From Dorea formicigenerans (GTDB lineage Bacteria > Bacillota > Clostridia > Lachnospirales > Lachnospiraceae), in contig NZ_CP102279.1 of NCBI RefSeq assembly GCF_025150245.1, forward strand, positions 62,001-126,000: DNA of 64,000 bases, given 5' to 3'. The notes under the pieces are model-generated. The model was not told where the DNA came from and made no database searches. It saw only the letters and a program-made list of their open reading frames with translations. The position numbers were made by a program, and so were the translations under genes. Positions 51,738 through 59,203 of this stretch are shown piece by piece. The stretch's first letter is position 1; each line of letters starts with the position of its first letter.

Positions 51738-51910
51738 AATAGTAACCCCTGAATAAAATAATTGAGCAATTTGCGTTGTAGTTGCGAGCATAGCCTGTGT
51801 GATTATACACTGTTTGAGCCGTCTTTATGGCGAGTTTGTATAATCACACAGAGATAAGCGGCGCAGCAACTACAGAAAATTGTCTCATTTTTTATTCAGG
51901 GGTTACTATT
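51738..51910 (-). repeat. Long palindromic element, copy 2 (inverted)
   Basis: On the minus strand this matches copy 1: the core stem is CTGTGTGATTATACA / TGTATAATCACACAG, the loop AACTCGCCATAAAGACGGCTC is almost the same, and the flanks GTTGCTGCGCC and GCTATGCTCGCAAC are conserved. The outer arms (AGTAACCCCTGAATAAAA / TTTTATTCAGGGGTTACT) are unrelated in sequence to those of copy 1 yet pair with each other. Four core-stem positions differ from copy 1 with compensating changes. Confidence 0.75.
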
Positions 51911-51945
51911 ATATATAGGGTCAAAATTACAATTTATATTTTCGT

Positions 51946-53007
51946 TTACACCATCCGATCGTGCTCTGTGAAAAATTCCGTTGTAGTCGGGTAGGTATAA
52001 CTCTTACCAATTTCCTTGAGCAGCACGACATTTAATTTTCCGCCCAGGTTTTTCTTGTCGAGGGCAATGGCTCCGATCAGGTCGTGGAGCATAAGGTCAC
52101 ACTTGTGTGGAAGTCCATAGACATCCAGGACTTTGCGTATATGTTCCGCTTCGCCGGGGTTCGTCAGTCCCATTTCCTCTGCAATCTTTGTAATCTGATA
52201 CATTCCGATGGCAACTGCTTCACCGTGGCTTTCGCGTGTGTAGTGGTAATGCTGTTCGATTGTGTGTGCCAGAGTGTGACCAAAGTTCAGGAGCATGCGC
52301 TCGCCGGTGTCGAACTGATCGTGCTCAACAACGATTCGCTTGATATCTACACAGCGATAGATAACTTCGGTCAGATCTTTCTTCAAATCTTCAAATGAGG
52401 TGTGTGCCTCCAGATTTTTGAATAAATCAGCATCCCAGATGCAGCCGTATTTGATGACCTCGCCCATACCGTCGTTGATGTAACGCTCTGGCAGTGTATT
52501 TAATACAAGTGGGTCGATGAGCACAAGAGCCGGCTGATAAAAAGCACCGACCAGGTTCTTGCCTTCCGGCAGATCTACGGCGACTTTTCCACCGACGGAA
52601 GAATCGACCTGTGCCAGAAGTGAGGTCGGAATCTGGATAAACTTGATCCCGCGAAGGAAGCTTGCGGCTGCAAATCCTGCCAGATCTCCGATGACGCCGC
52701 CTCCGAGGGCAATGATCAGATCACTTCGTGAAAAACGGGCTTCCAAAAGTGCGGAATAGATTTTCGGAAGACTTTGAAAACTCTTGGTTGGCTCACCGTG
52801 TGGGAGAATAAGAGAATGAACCTCATATTTATCTTCCAGTGTTTTTACAATAGTATCTCCGTACAGAGGAAATACGTTGTCGTCTGAGATGATCATGATT
52901 TTTTTTCCGGAGTAAACTCTTTCGATATGGCTTCCGGTATCTTTCAAAATATTATTTTCAATATAAATGGAGTAGCTGTGTGCTCCGAGGTCTACATATA
53001 ATTCCAT
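51946..53007 (-). CDS. aroB: 3-Dehydroquinate synthase
   Basis: 353 residues. It converts DAHP to 3-dehydroquinate, step two of the shikimate pathway, with NAD+ and a metal ion. Motifs: ALGGGVIGDLAGFAAASF (NAD+ loop), QIPTSLLAQVDSSVGGKVAVD, NLVGAFYQPALVLID, and the metal histidines in NFGHTLAHTIEQHYHY and ESHGEAVAIGM. It lies 67 bases behind aroF in the same direction. A small TCAAGAC/GTCTTGA hairpin sits in the gap. Confidence 0.95.
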   Translation of the reverse strand: MELYVDLGAHSYSIYIENNILKDTGSHIERVYSGKKIMIISDDNVFPLYGDTIVKTLEDKYEVHSLILPHGEPTKSFQSLPKIYSALLEARFSRSDLIIALGGGVIGDLAGFAAASFLRGIKFIQIPTSLLAQVDSSVGGKVAVDLPEGKNLVGAFYQPALVLIDPLVLNTLPERYINDGMGEVIKYGCIWDADLFKNLEAHTSFEDLKKDLTEVIYRCVDIKRIVVEHDQFDTGERMLLNFGHTLAHTIEQHYHYTRESHGEAVAIGMYQITKIAEEMGLTNPGEAEHIRKVLDVYGLPHKCDLMLHDLIGAIALDKKNLGGKLNVVLLKEIGKSYTYPTTTEFFTEHDRMV

Positions 53008-53074
53008 GCTGATAATCCTCTTCTTTCTTTTACACCTGTGAAAACGTCAAGACTCGCGAACGGGTCTTGAATAG

Positions 53075-54088
53075 TTAAAATGTTTTTCCGACTACTTTTG
53101 CAATCTCAGCAACCTGTTTCAGCAGTGCATCATATTTCGCAGGTTTCAGAGACTGGGAACCGTCGCACAGTGCCATCTCAGGATTGTTATGAACCTCGAT
53201 CATCAGACCGTTTGCTCCTGCAGCAACAGCAGCCTTAGCCATTGGTTCAACCAGCCACCATTTTCCACCGGCATGGCTTGGATCAATGATGATCGGAAGA
53301 TGTGAAAGTTTTTGGATAACCGGGATACTCTGGAGATCCAGTGTATTTCTTGTATAGGATTCAAATGTACGGACACCGCGCTCACATAAAATAACATTTT
53401 CATTACCGGATGCCATAATGTATTCTGCAGACATCAGCCACTCTTCGTAGGTAGCGTTTAGACCACGTTTCAGAAGAATCGGGCGGTCTACCTGTCCTAA
53501 CTGTTTCAACAGATCGAAGTTCTGCATGTTTCTTGCACCAATCTGTATCAGGTCAACTTTTTCGTTGAATACATCCAGATATTCGGCGGACATCAATTCT
53601 GTAACGATTGGCAGTCCTGTTGCAGCTTTTGCTTCACAGAGGATATTCAGACCTTCAAGACCGAGTCCCTGGAATGAATATGGACTTGTACGAGGTTTGA
53701 AAGCACCACCGCGGAGCATGTTGGCTCCGGAAGCTTTCGCAGCTTTTGCAATCTCAAGAACCTGGTCTACAGACTCTACAGAACAAGGTCCGGCGATCAG
53801 CGCCAGATTATCTCCTCCAACCTTGACTCCGGACACATCGATGATGGAGTTGTCCGGGTGGAAAGCGCGGCTTGCTAATTTGTAAGGCTCCTGCACATGC
53901 ATAACCTTTGTGACAGCAGGATCAACTTCGAAGAGTTTCGCGTCGATACGTGATGTGTCACCGATACAGCCGATGATCGTCATCTCTGCTCCTTCAATTA
54001 CGTGAGTGTCCAGACCTCTTGCTTTGACCATATTTTCAACACGTTCAATATCTTCCTTTGGGGAAAGTGGTTTTAATACAATAATCAT
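53075..54088 (-). CDS. aroF: 3-Deoxy-7-phosphoheptulonate synthase (type I beta)
   Basis: 337 residues. It joins phosphoenolpyruvate and erythrose 4-phosphate, the first shikimate step. Residues 1-70 form the ferredoxin-like domain typical of the I-beta class (MIIVLKPLSPKEDIERVENM), which in relatives mediates feedback control. The barrel has IAGPCSVES, MLRGGAFKPRTSPYSFQGLG, QIGARNMQNFDLL and IIDPSHAGGKW. It leads the aroF-aroB unit; the promoter is at 54209-54180 and a 90-base leader contains a TTCACACT/AGTGTGAA hairpin. Confidence 0.95.
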   Translation of the reverse strand: MIIVLKPLSPKEDIERVENMVKARGLDTHVIEGAEMTIIGCIGDTSRIDAKLFEVDPAVTKVMHVQEPYKLASRAFHPDNSIIDVSGVKVGGDNLALIAGPCSVESVDQVLEIAKAAKASGANMLRGGAFKPRTSPYSFQGLGLEGLNILCEAKAATGLPIVTELMSAEYLDVFNEKVDLIQIGARNMQNFDLLKQLGQVDRPILLKRGLNATYEEWLMSAEYIMASGNENVILCERGVRTFESYTRNTLDLQSIPVIQKLSHLPIIIDPSHAGGKWWLVEPMAKAAVAAGANGLMIEVHNNPEMALCDGSQSLKPAKYDALLKQVAEIAKVVGKTF

Positions 54089-54179
54089 AATAGTAACTCC
54101 TTCTATACCTTTATATATGTAACATCTATAATATTCACACTGTAAAATTTTAGTTGTTTAAAGTGTGAAACTAATACAT

Positions 54180-54209
54180 ATAGTACCCCGTTAGAATAGC
54201 ATTTGTCAA
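54180..54209 (-). promoter_or_regulatory. Promoter of aroF-aroB
   Basis: On the minus strand TTGACA (54209-54204), 18-base spacer, TACTAT (54185-54180). Confidence 0.6.
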
Positions 54210-54254
54210 TGGGTTTTATGAAAATATCTCTCATTATGTTCCAGTTTAATTAAG

Positions 54255-54283
54255 TTGACTTGATACAGGGCATTTGCTAAAAT
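54255..54283 (+). promoter_or_regulatory. Promoter of the HTH repeat protein
   Basis: TTGACT (54255-54260), 17-base spacer, TAAAAT (54278-54283); back to back with the aroF promoter. Confidence 0.6.
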
Positions 54284-54382
54284 GAAAGAGGAAAAATAAG
54301 GGTTTATCTAGCAACAAAAAAGTTTACAAAGACAGAAAATTTTCAAGGGAGAGTAAGGGAAATTTAATAAGGAGGAAATGCG

Positions 54383-55702
54383 ATGTTAGAGTTAACATTT
54401 GGGGAACAGGTCAAAATCGTTCTGAACCGTAAAGATATGACGATCAAGCAGCTTGCGGAGATGATTGAAGAACGAACAGGAAAGAAAATGTCCAGACAGA
54501 ATCTGACGCAGAGACTGGCCAGAGATAATTTTCAGGAACAGGACATGCGTTTAATTGCATCTATATTAGAGTGCCCATTTCATCTGAGTATACTGGAAGA
54601 GAATGCGGATAGTGAATATACAACCCGTGAAAATATCAAAATCGATAAGCGAGCTGAAAATAATATTATTATAGATGAAGAACCACAACAGCTGACACTG
54701 AATCTGGAGTATGATGAACCAGAGCAGGTACAGGAAGAACAGCCGGTAAAAGCAAGGGAATTTGGCATATCTGGAGCAGAACGTGATATTACAATTGGAG
54801 AACTGGTAGATATCCATAAAGATTTAGATCAGATGGAAGAAACATCAGAATATGCAGACCAGACAGAATATGAAGAACCGGCAGAATATGAGGAGCCGGC
54901 AGAATATGAGGAGCCGGCAGAATATGAAGAACCGGCAGAATATGAAGAAGAGCCGCAGTCTTCGGAAGTTCCTGAGTATGACAAGCAGGAGGATGTGAAG
55001 GATATTCTGGAAGAAATGGCTGCGATAGAGGCTGAAGAGAAGAAGGCAAGAGAAGACAGAGAAGAAAGAGAAAGAGAAAGAGAGCGAGAAAAGGAACAGG
55101 AAAAAGAGCAGGAGAAGCCACGTGGCTGGAGGGCTTATTTCCCGCGCCGTAAGAAAAAGCAAGCAGAGGCGGTTCATGAGGACAAGCAGGAAGCTGCCAC
55201 AGAACAGTTGGAGGCAGAATCTGCGATGAATCAGGCGCAGCCGGAAGACAAGACAGAAGAGGCTGTATCGGAAGAACCATATCAGGAGTCAGAAGAATAT
55301 CAGGAGCCGAAAGAATATCAAGAAGCTGAAGAGCATCAGGAGCCGGAAGAATATCAGGAAGCTGAAGAGTATCAGGAGTCAGAACCGTACCAGGAAGAGG
55401 AGCAGGCATACGAAGAATATGTTGAGGAAAATCAACAGGATATGGAAGAAGAGTTTGCTGATACCGCACAGGATTGGGAAGCTCCGGAAGAAGAAAATGT
55501 GGGTGATATCAACCCATATACGGGCATGGAATATGAATCCAACAGTGTGAGAATGCATCCAAAGAGAATCGGTTATGTCCAGGTCTATGACAGAAGTGAT
55601 CATCAGTGGACCGACATGACAGAGTGGGCATTCCTTGGATATCAGGAGCGCAAGAAAGCGCTTCTCGGCAAGGATTACGAGCCTCCGATTTATCTGGATT
55701 AA
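54383..55702 (+). CDS. HTH-domain protein with long acidic tandem repeats
   Basis: 439 residues. Residues 1-75 are a Cro/XRE-like helix-turn-helix (MTIKQLAEMIEERTGKKMSR, LTQRLARDNFQEQDMRLIA). Residues 145-200 contain five copies of EYEEPA-type hexapeptides, and 290-350 hold about nine YQEPEE-type repeats; a basic patch (RGWRAYFPRRKKKQ) lies between them. The last 45 residues (RIGYVQVYDRSDHQWTDMTE ... EPPIYLD) look like a conserved small domain. AGGAGGAAATGCG precedes the ATG. Repeat number is likely variable between strains. It could be a regulator that docks to a basic partner; function unknown. Confidence 0.7.
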   Translation: MLELTFGEQVKIVLNRKDMTIKQLAEMIEERTGKKMSRQNLTQRLARDNFQEQDMRLIASILECPFHLSILEENADSEYTTRENIKIDKRAENNIIIDEEPQQLTLNLEYDEPEQVQEEQPVKAREFGISGAERDITIGELVDIHKDLDQMEETSEYADQTEYEEPAEYEEPAEYEEPAEYEEPAEYEEEPQSSEVPEYDKQEDVKDILEEMAAIEAEEKKAREDREEREREREREKEQEKEQEKPRGWRAYFPRRKKKQAEAVHEDKQEAATEQLEAESAMNQAQPEDKTEEAVSEEPYQESEEYQEPKEYQEAEEHQEPEEYQEAEEYQESEPYQEEEQAYEEYVEENQQDMEEEFADTAQDWEAPEEENVGDINPYTGMEYESNSVRMHPKRIGYVQVYDRSDHQWTDMTEWAFLGYQERKKALLGKDYEPPIYLD

Positions 55703-55737
55703 GTAATAGTAGATCATTTGTGAGGAGAAATAAGAAG

Positions 55738-57177
55738 ATGAGATGGGAAGAACTTCTGTCGGCAAAGAGATGTCGTGGTGGACAGACGAGAGGGAGAAAT
55801 GCTAAAAGTTCAGACTTGCGGAGTGAATTTGAAAAAGATTACCATCGAATTATTGGCAGTGCTTCATTTCGAAGACTTCAAGATAAGACACAGGTATTTC
55901 CACTGGATAAAAGTGATTTTATCCGGACAAGACTAACTCATTCTCTGGAGGTTTCTTCTTTTGCAAAATCTCTTGGACAGAACATCGGAGAAAACATTTT
56001 AGTTTACAAAAAAGATTCTGAGTTTACACCACAGATGAAAGAAGATATATGTAATATTTTGCAATGCGCAGGGCTGATTCACGATATCGGGAATCCGCCC
56101 TTTGGGCATTTTGGAGAAGATGTGATCCGGGAGTGGTTCGAACGGAAGCTGCCACTTATGACATATCATGGAAAGTCGATGGAACAAGTGATGAGCCGGC
56201 AGATGGTAGAGGATCTGTATCATTTTGAAGGAAATGCACAGGCGTTCCGGCTTGTGACGAAACTGCATTTTCTGGTGGATGAGCGAGGTATGAACCTGAC
56301 GTATGCGCTTCTGAGCACCATTGTAAAATATCCGGTGCCGTCCACAGGAATCGACTTGGATTCCGGGGATATTAAGACGCGCAAGATGGGATATTATCTG
56401 GCAGATGAGAAAATGTTCCGTGAGATCGAGAGGGAGACTGGAACGAATGGCTGTCGGCATCCGTTGACGTTTATATTAGAGGCGGCAGATGACATAGCAT
56501 ATAAGACTGCGGATATCGAGGATGCATTTGTAAAAGGGTACTTAAGTTATCATACATTGCTGGAGGAACTTAAGGAACTGCAAATGATGTATCATCAGGA
56601 AACGAATATATTTCGCCCGGCGGATAAGCTGGAAGAGTTATATTTTCGGGGGAAAGAGATGCATGTGGCAAATCCAGAGGAGTATGCAGTAAAGAACTGG
56701 ATCATCCGTGTTCAGGGATTTGTGATCAACTGCGCAACTTATGGGTTTACATCGAATTATGATGCAATTATGAAGGGTGAATATAAGTATGATCTGTTTC
56801 ACGGTACTTACTGTGAGCGGCTGATGCAGCTTCTTGGTGACCTGGCATACAGAGAAGTCTTTACATCGGAACCTATTTATCGAATGGAAGTGACAGAATC
56901 TGTCATGCTGAGTGATCTTTTGAATAAGTTTATGACAGCAATCATCAAATATGATGACCCTTCGCAGAAATTAAATTCCATGGATCTTAGGATTGTGTCA
57001 TTTATTTCTGATAACTATAAGCGGGCATATCATTGTCAGGCAGAGGGCAAGACGGAGGCGGAAAAACTGTATTTGAGGATTCTGCTTGTGACAGATTATA
57101 TATGTGGAATGACGGACAGCTATGCAATGCGTCTTTATCAGGAAATGCGAGGAATGTTTTTGAGTGGAACAGAATAG
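55738..57177 (+). CDS. dgt: Deoxyguanosinetriphosphate triphosphohydrolase (dGTPase) family protein
   Basis: 479 residues from the ATG at 55738 (GAGGAGAAATAAGAAG upstream; the frame runs open into the previous gene). HD-domain metal ligands: the histidine in RTRLTHSLEVSSFAKSLG, HD in LIHDIGNPPFGHFGE, and the aspartate in EAADDIAYKTADIEDAF. Dgt enzymes split dNTPs to nucleoside and triphosphate. The long form (over 470) matches the E. coli-like group. It is 35 bases after the HTH gene and 35 before the DUF6128 gene. Confidence 0.88.
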   Translation: MRWEELLSAKRCRGGQTRGRNAKSSDLRSEFEKDYHRIIGSASFRRLQDKTQVFPLDKSDFIRTRLTHSLEVSSFAKSLGQNIGENILVYKKDSEFTPQMKEDICNILQCAGLIHDIGNPPFGHFGEDVIREWFERKLPLMTYHGKSMEQVMSRQMVEDLYHFEGNAQAFRLVTKLHFLVDERGMNLTYALLSTIVKYPVPSTGIDLDSGDIKTRKMGYYLADEKMFREIERETGTNGCRHPLTFILEAADDIAYKTADIEDAFVKGYLSYHTLLEELKELQMMYHQETNIFRPADKLEELYFRGKEMHVANPEEYAVKNWIIRVQGFVINCATYGFTSNYDAIMKGEYKYDLFHGTYCERLMQLLGDLAYREVFTSEPIYRMEVTESVMLSDLLNKFMTAIIKYDDPSQKLNSMDLRIVSFISDNYKRAYHCQAEGKTEAEKLYLRILLVTDYICGMTDSYAMRLYQEMRGMFLSGTE

Positions 57178-57212
57178 ACTGTGGTAAATGATACAAGTCA
57201 GGACGGATAGGA

Positions 57213-58244
57213 TTGAAGAGGTTTATTCGATATCTGTATGAATATGAAGGGAATCAGAAAAAAAGAAATGTCGGGTTTGTAAAAGTCGAACAAGATGGGA
57301 AAGAAACAACGATTTCTGTACATGGGAAAGGGCTGTGTGGAAAAAGCAATGAAAACATTTCCTGTTATCTTATAAAATTGGATTCTGAGATGGGAAATAT
57401 ACTTTTCGTTCCGGCAGGAGAGATACAGATTGGAATGATTTCCTGCGGGGGATGTTTTTGCTATACAGAAGAACTGATAGGAGCTGGCTATGGAAAGACA
57501 GAGCAGAGTGTCGGTCAGACGTGTGAGAAAAAAGACGACATTTGTGGGCTTGGTCTTGGTGATCCCAAGGAAGCATTTTATGTAGCGCTTTGGAATGAGG
57601 AAATGTATGGAGACCTTGATATTGCGAGGGCGAAGGTCTTTCAAGAATTCGATAGTGATAAAACCGCCGGGGAATCTAAGAGTATTAAGAGTATAGACGA
57701 AAAAGAGGCAGAGGTAGAAACGCAGTTCGGGGACGATGAAGAGACAGAAAATCTGGAAGAAGAACAGCCAGAGAAAAAAGAACAGGAAACAGTAGAAGAA
57801 TCCTCGGAGAAAAAGGAACAGGAAACAGTAGAAGAGTTCCCAGAGAAAAAAGAACAGGAAACAGTAGAAGAATCCTCGGAGAAAAAAGATCTGAAAAAAG
57901 ACGATAGAGACACAGATTTGCAAAATTTCCGGCGGCAGATCATGAAAATCCAGCGTGGAGAAATCAGTATCCTGCCACGATGCGAGTGGAAACTTGCCAA
58001 TAATAATTTTCTGCTTCATGGATATTATAATTACCGGCATCTTGTTCTGATTGACGAAGGTAATCAATTAAAGCTGGGAGTTCCTGGCATTTATCATGAA
58101 CGGGAAGCAAGAGCGGCGGCAACATTTGGATTTCCGGAATTTATTGCAGAAGCAGATGTGAATGTGACGCTTGAACCACAGGAACGAAATGAAAATCAGC
58201 AATTCGGCTACTGGTGCCGGCAGGTGCGAAGACCGCCGAGATAG
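57213..58244 (+). CDS. DUF6128-type protein with glutamate-rich repeats
   Basis: 343 residues from a TTG start, with GGATAGGA next to it. Residues 1-140 are a beta-rich domain (YEGNQKKRNVGFVKVEQ, ENISCYLIKLDSEMGNILFV); residues 185-225 contain three 12-residue repeats of the form EKKEQETVEESS; residues 235-343 are a second conserved domain (MKIQRGEISILPRCEWKLANN, HGYYNYRHLVLID, GVPGIYHEREARAAATFGFP). The arrangement fits Lachnospiraceae DUF6128 proteins, which have no known role. tadA follows after 12 bases. Confidence 0.68.
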   Translation: MKRFIRYLYEYEGNQKKRNVGFVKVEQDGKETTISVHGKGLCGKSNENISCYLIKLDSEMGNILFVPAGEIQIGMISCGGCFCYTEELIGAGYGKTEQSVGQTCEKKDDICGLGLGDPKEAFYVALWNEEMYGDLDIARAKVFQEFDSDKTAGESKSIKSIDEKEAEVETQFGDDEETENLEEEQPEKKEQETVEESSEKKEQETVEEFPEKKEQETVEESSEKKDLKKDDRDTDLQNFRRQIMKIQRGEISILPRCEWKLANNNFLLHGYYNYRHLVLIDEGNQLKLGVPGIYHEREARAAATFGFPEFIAEADVNVTLEPQERNENQQFGYWCRQVRRPPR

Positions 58245-58256
58245 TAAGGAGTAAAA

Positions 58257-58730
58257 ATGACTGCAGATGAAAAATATATGCGGGAGGCAATCAAACAGGC
58301 GAAAAAGGCATATGCTATCGGAGAAGTTCCGATTGGCTGTGTAATCGTGTATCAGGACAAAATTATTGCTCGCGGATATAATCGAAGAACAATCGATAAA
58401 AATACACTGGCTCATGCGGAGCTTCAGGCAATCCGTAAAGCAAGTAAGAAAATGGAAGACTGGCGGCTGGAAGAATGTACGATGTATGTGACTCTGGAGC
58501 CGTGCCAGATGTGCTCCGGTGCAATCGTTCAATCTCGAATGACAAGAGTTGTAGTTGGCTGCATGAACCCAAAGGCAGGATGCGCAGGATCTATATTAAA
58601 TCTATTGCAGATGCCGCAGTTCAATCATCAGGTAGAGCTTACAACAGGGGTTCTGGAAGAAGAATGCAGTCAGATGATGAAAACATTTTTTAAAGAACTG
58701 AGAGAAAAACGTAAAAAAAATAAGCAATAA
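58257..58730 (+). CDS. tadA: tRNA-specific adenosine(34) deaminase
   Basis: 157 residues. Makes inosine at the wobble position of tRNA-Arg(ACG). Zinc site: HAELQAIRKA with catalytic E, and PCQMCSGAI with the two cysteines. The N-terminus MTADEKYMREAIKQAKKA and the ARGYNRR..DKNTLAHAE path are typical. The SRP RNA gene lies next to it on the other strand, the same neighbourhood (tadA near scr) as in Bacillus. Confidence 0.95.
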   Translation: MTADEKYMREAIKQAKKAYAIGEVPIGCVIVYQDKIIARGYNRRTIDKNTLAHAELQAIRKASKKMEDWRLEECTMYVTLEPCQMCSGAIVQSRMTRVVVGCMNPKAGCAGSILNLLQMPQFNHQVELTTGVLEEECSQMMKTFFKELREKRKKNKQ

Positions 58731-58760
58731 TCCGTAACTTTGGATTATTGCTTTTATTTG
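58722..58760 (+). terminator. Terminator of tadA
   Basis: Perfect 12-bp stem AAGCAATAATCC (58722-58733) / GGATTATTGCTT (58742-58753), then TTATTTG; the left arm overlaps the stop codon. Confidence 0.75.
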
Positions 58761-58784
58761 TGCACGAATAATATTTTTTTCGTG

Positions 58785-59047
58785 CGTTGTGCGTCGAACA
58801 CGATCCAACGAACGTTACCCTGGCAGTAAACTCAACCCAGGCACCCTTACGGCACCCGAAAGATTCCACTTAGTGCTGCTTCGTTCCCGACCTGACACGG
58901 TTCATGGATTTTCGTCGCGTAAGACCCAGATATCAACGCCACATACCAGGGGCGGCTTCACCAGACCAATGCCCTCGGCACAACATCACCCCTGCTATAG
59001 CGGATTGCAGGTTCAAGGTACCGCTACCACCCCGGCTGCACAAGTCC
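58785..59047 (-). ncRNA. ffs: Signal recognition particle RNA, large bacterial type
   Basis: On the minus strand the sequence has GGGGTGGTAGCGG, CCTGCAATCCGCT, GTTGATATCTGGGTC and the Ffh-binding region CCGTGTCAGGTCGGGAACGA followed by AGCAGCACTAAGTG, all in the order of the Bacillus scRNA. About 263 bases, with the Alu domain typical of Firmicutes. The 5' end TTGTGC can pair with GCACAA at the 3' end. The ends are set by the promoter at 59078-59050 and by this closing helix. Confidence 0.93.
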
Positions 59048-59049
59048 AT

Positions 59050-59078
59050 ATTATAACGGAAGATGGTGGAAAAGTCAA
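59050..59078 (-). promoter_or_regulatory. Promoter of the SRP RNA
   Basis: On the minus strand TTGACT (59078-59073), 17-base spacer, TATAAT (59055-59050). The -35 overlaps the edge of the palindromic element at 59075. Confidence 0.8.
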
Positions 59079-59160
59079 TTGGGGACGGGGTTTTTTCAGT
59101 TTTACCCCGGTTCTTTTTCAAAAAAACCCCGTCCCCAATTGAACTTTAACCTGTCCCTTT
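59075..59160. repeat. GGGACGGGG palindromic element (copy D)
   Basis: Perfect 22-bp arms (59075-59096 and 59121-59142; core AATTGGGGACGGGGTTTTTT and its complement) around a 24-base centre, followed by AACCTGTCCCTTTTTG. Same words and order, inverted, as copy A at 31978-32083. It separates the SRP RNA promoter from the radical SAM gene and can act as a two-way terminator. Confidence 0.7.
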
Positions 59161-59171
59161 TTGATTTCAGG

Positions 59172-59180
59172 TGGTATAAT
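59172..59180 (+). promoter_or_regulatory. Extended -10 promoter of the radical SAM gene
   Basis: TGGTATAAT (59172-59180) is a perfect extended -10; no matching -35 is seen. The ATG at 59204 follows AAAAGGAG. Confidence 0.5.
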
Positions 59181-59203
59181 CGTTCGAAAAGGAGCATATA
59201 TTT

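Noticed and set aside
54089-54382. Possible T-box or other riboswitch in front of aroF
   Set aside because: Only a short TTCACACT/AGTGTGAA hairpin is present; there is no T-box sequence (GGTGGNACCGCG-like) and no terminator.
54880-54960. Regular repeats that could suggest a CRISPR array
   Set aside because: The repeats are in-frame codons for EYEEPA units with no spacers; no CRISPR array or cas gene is seen anywhere in the window.
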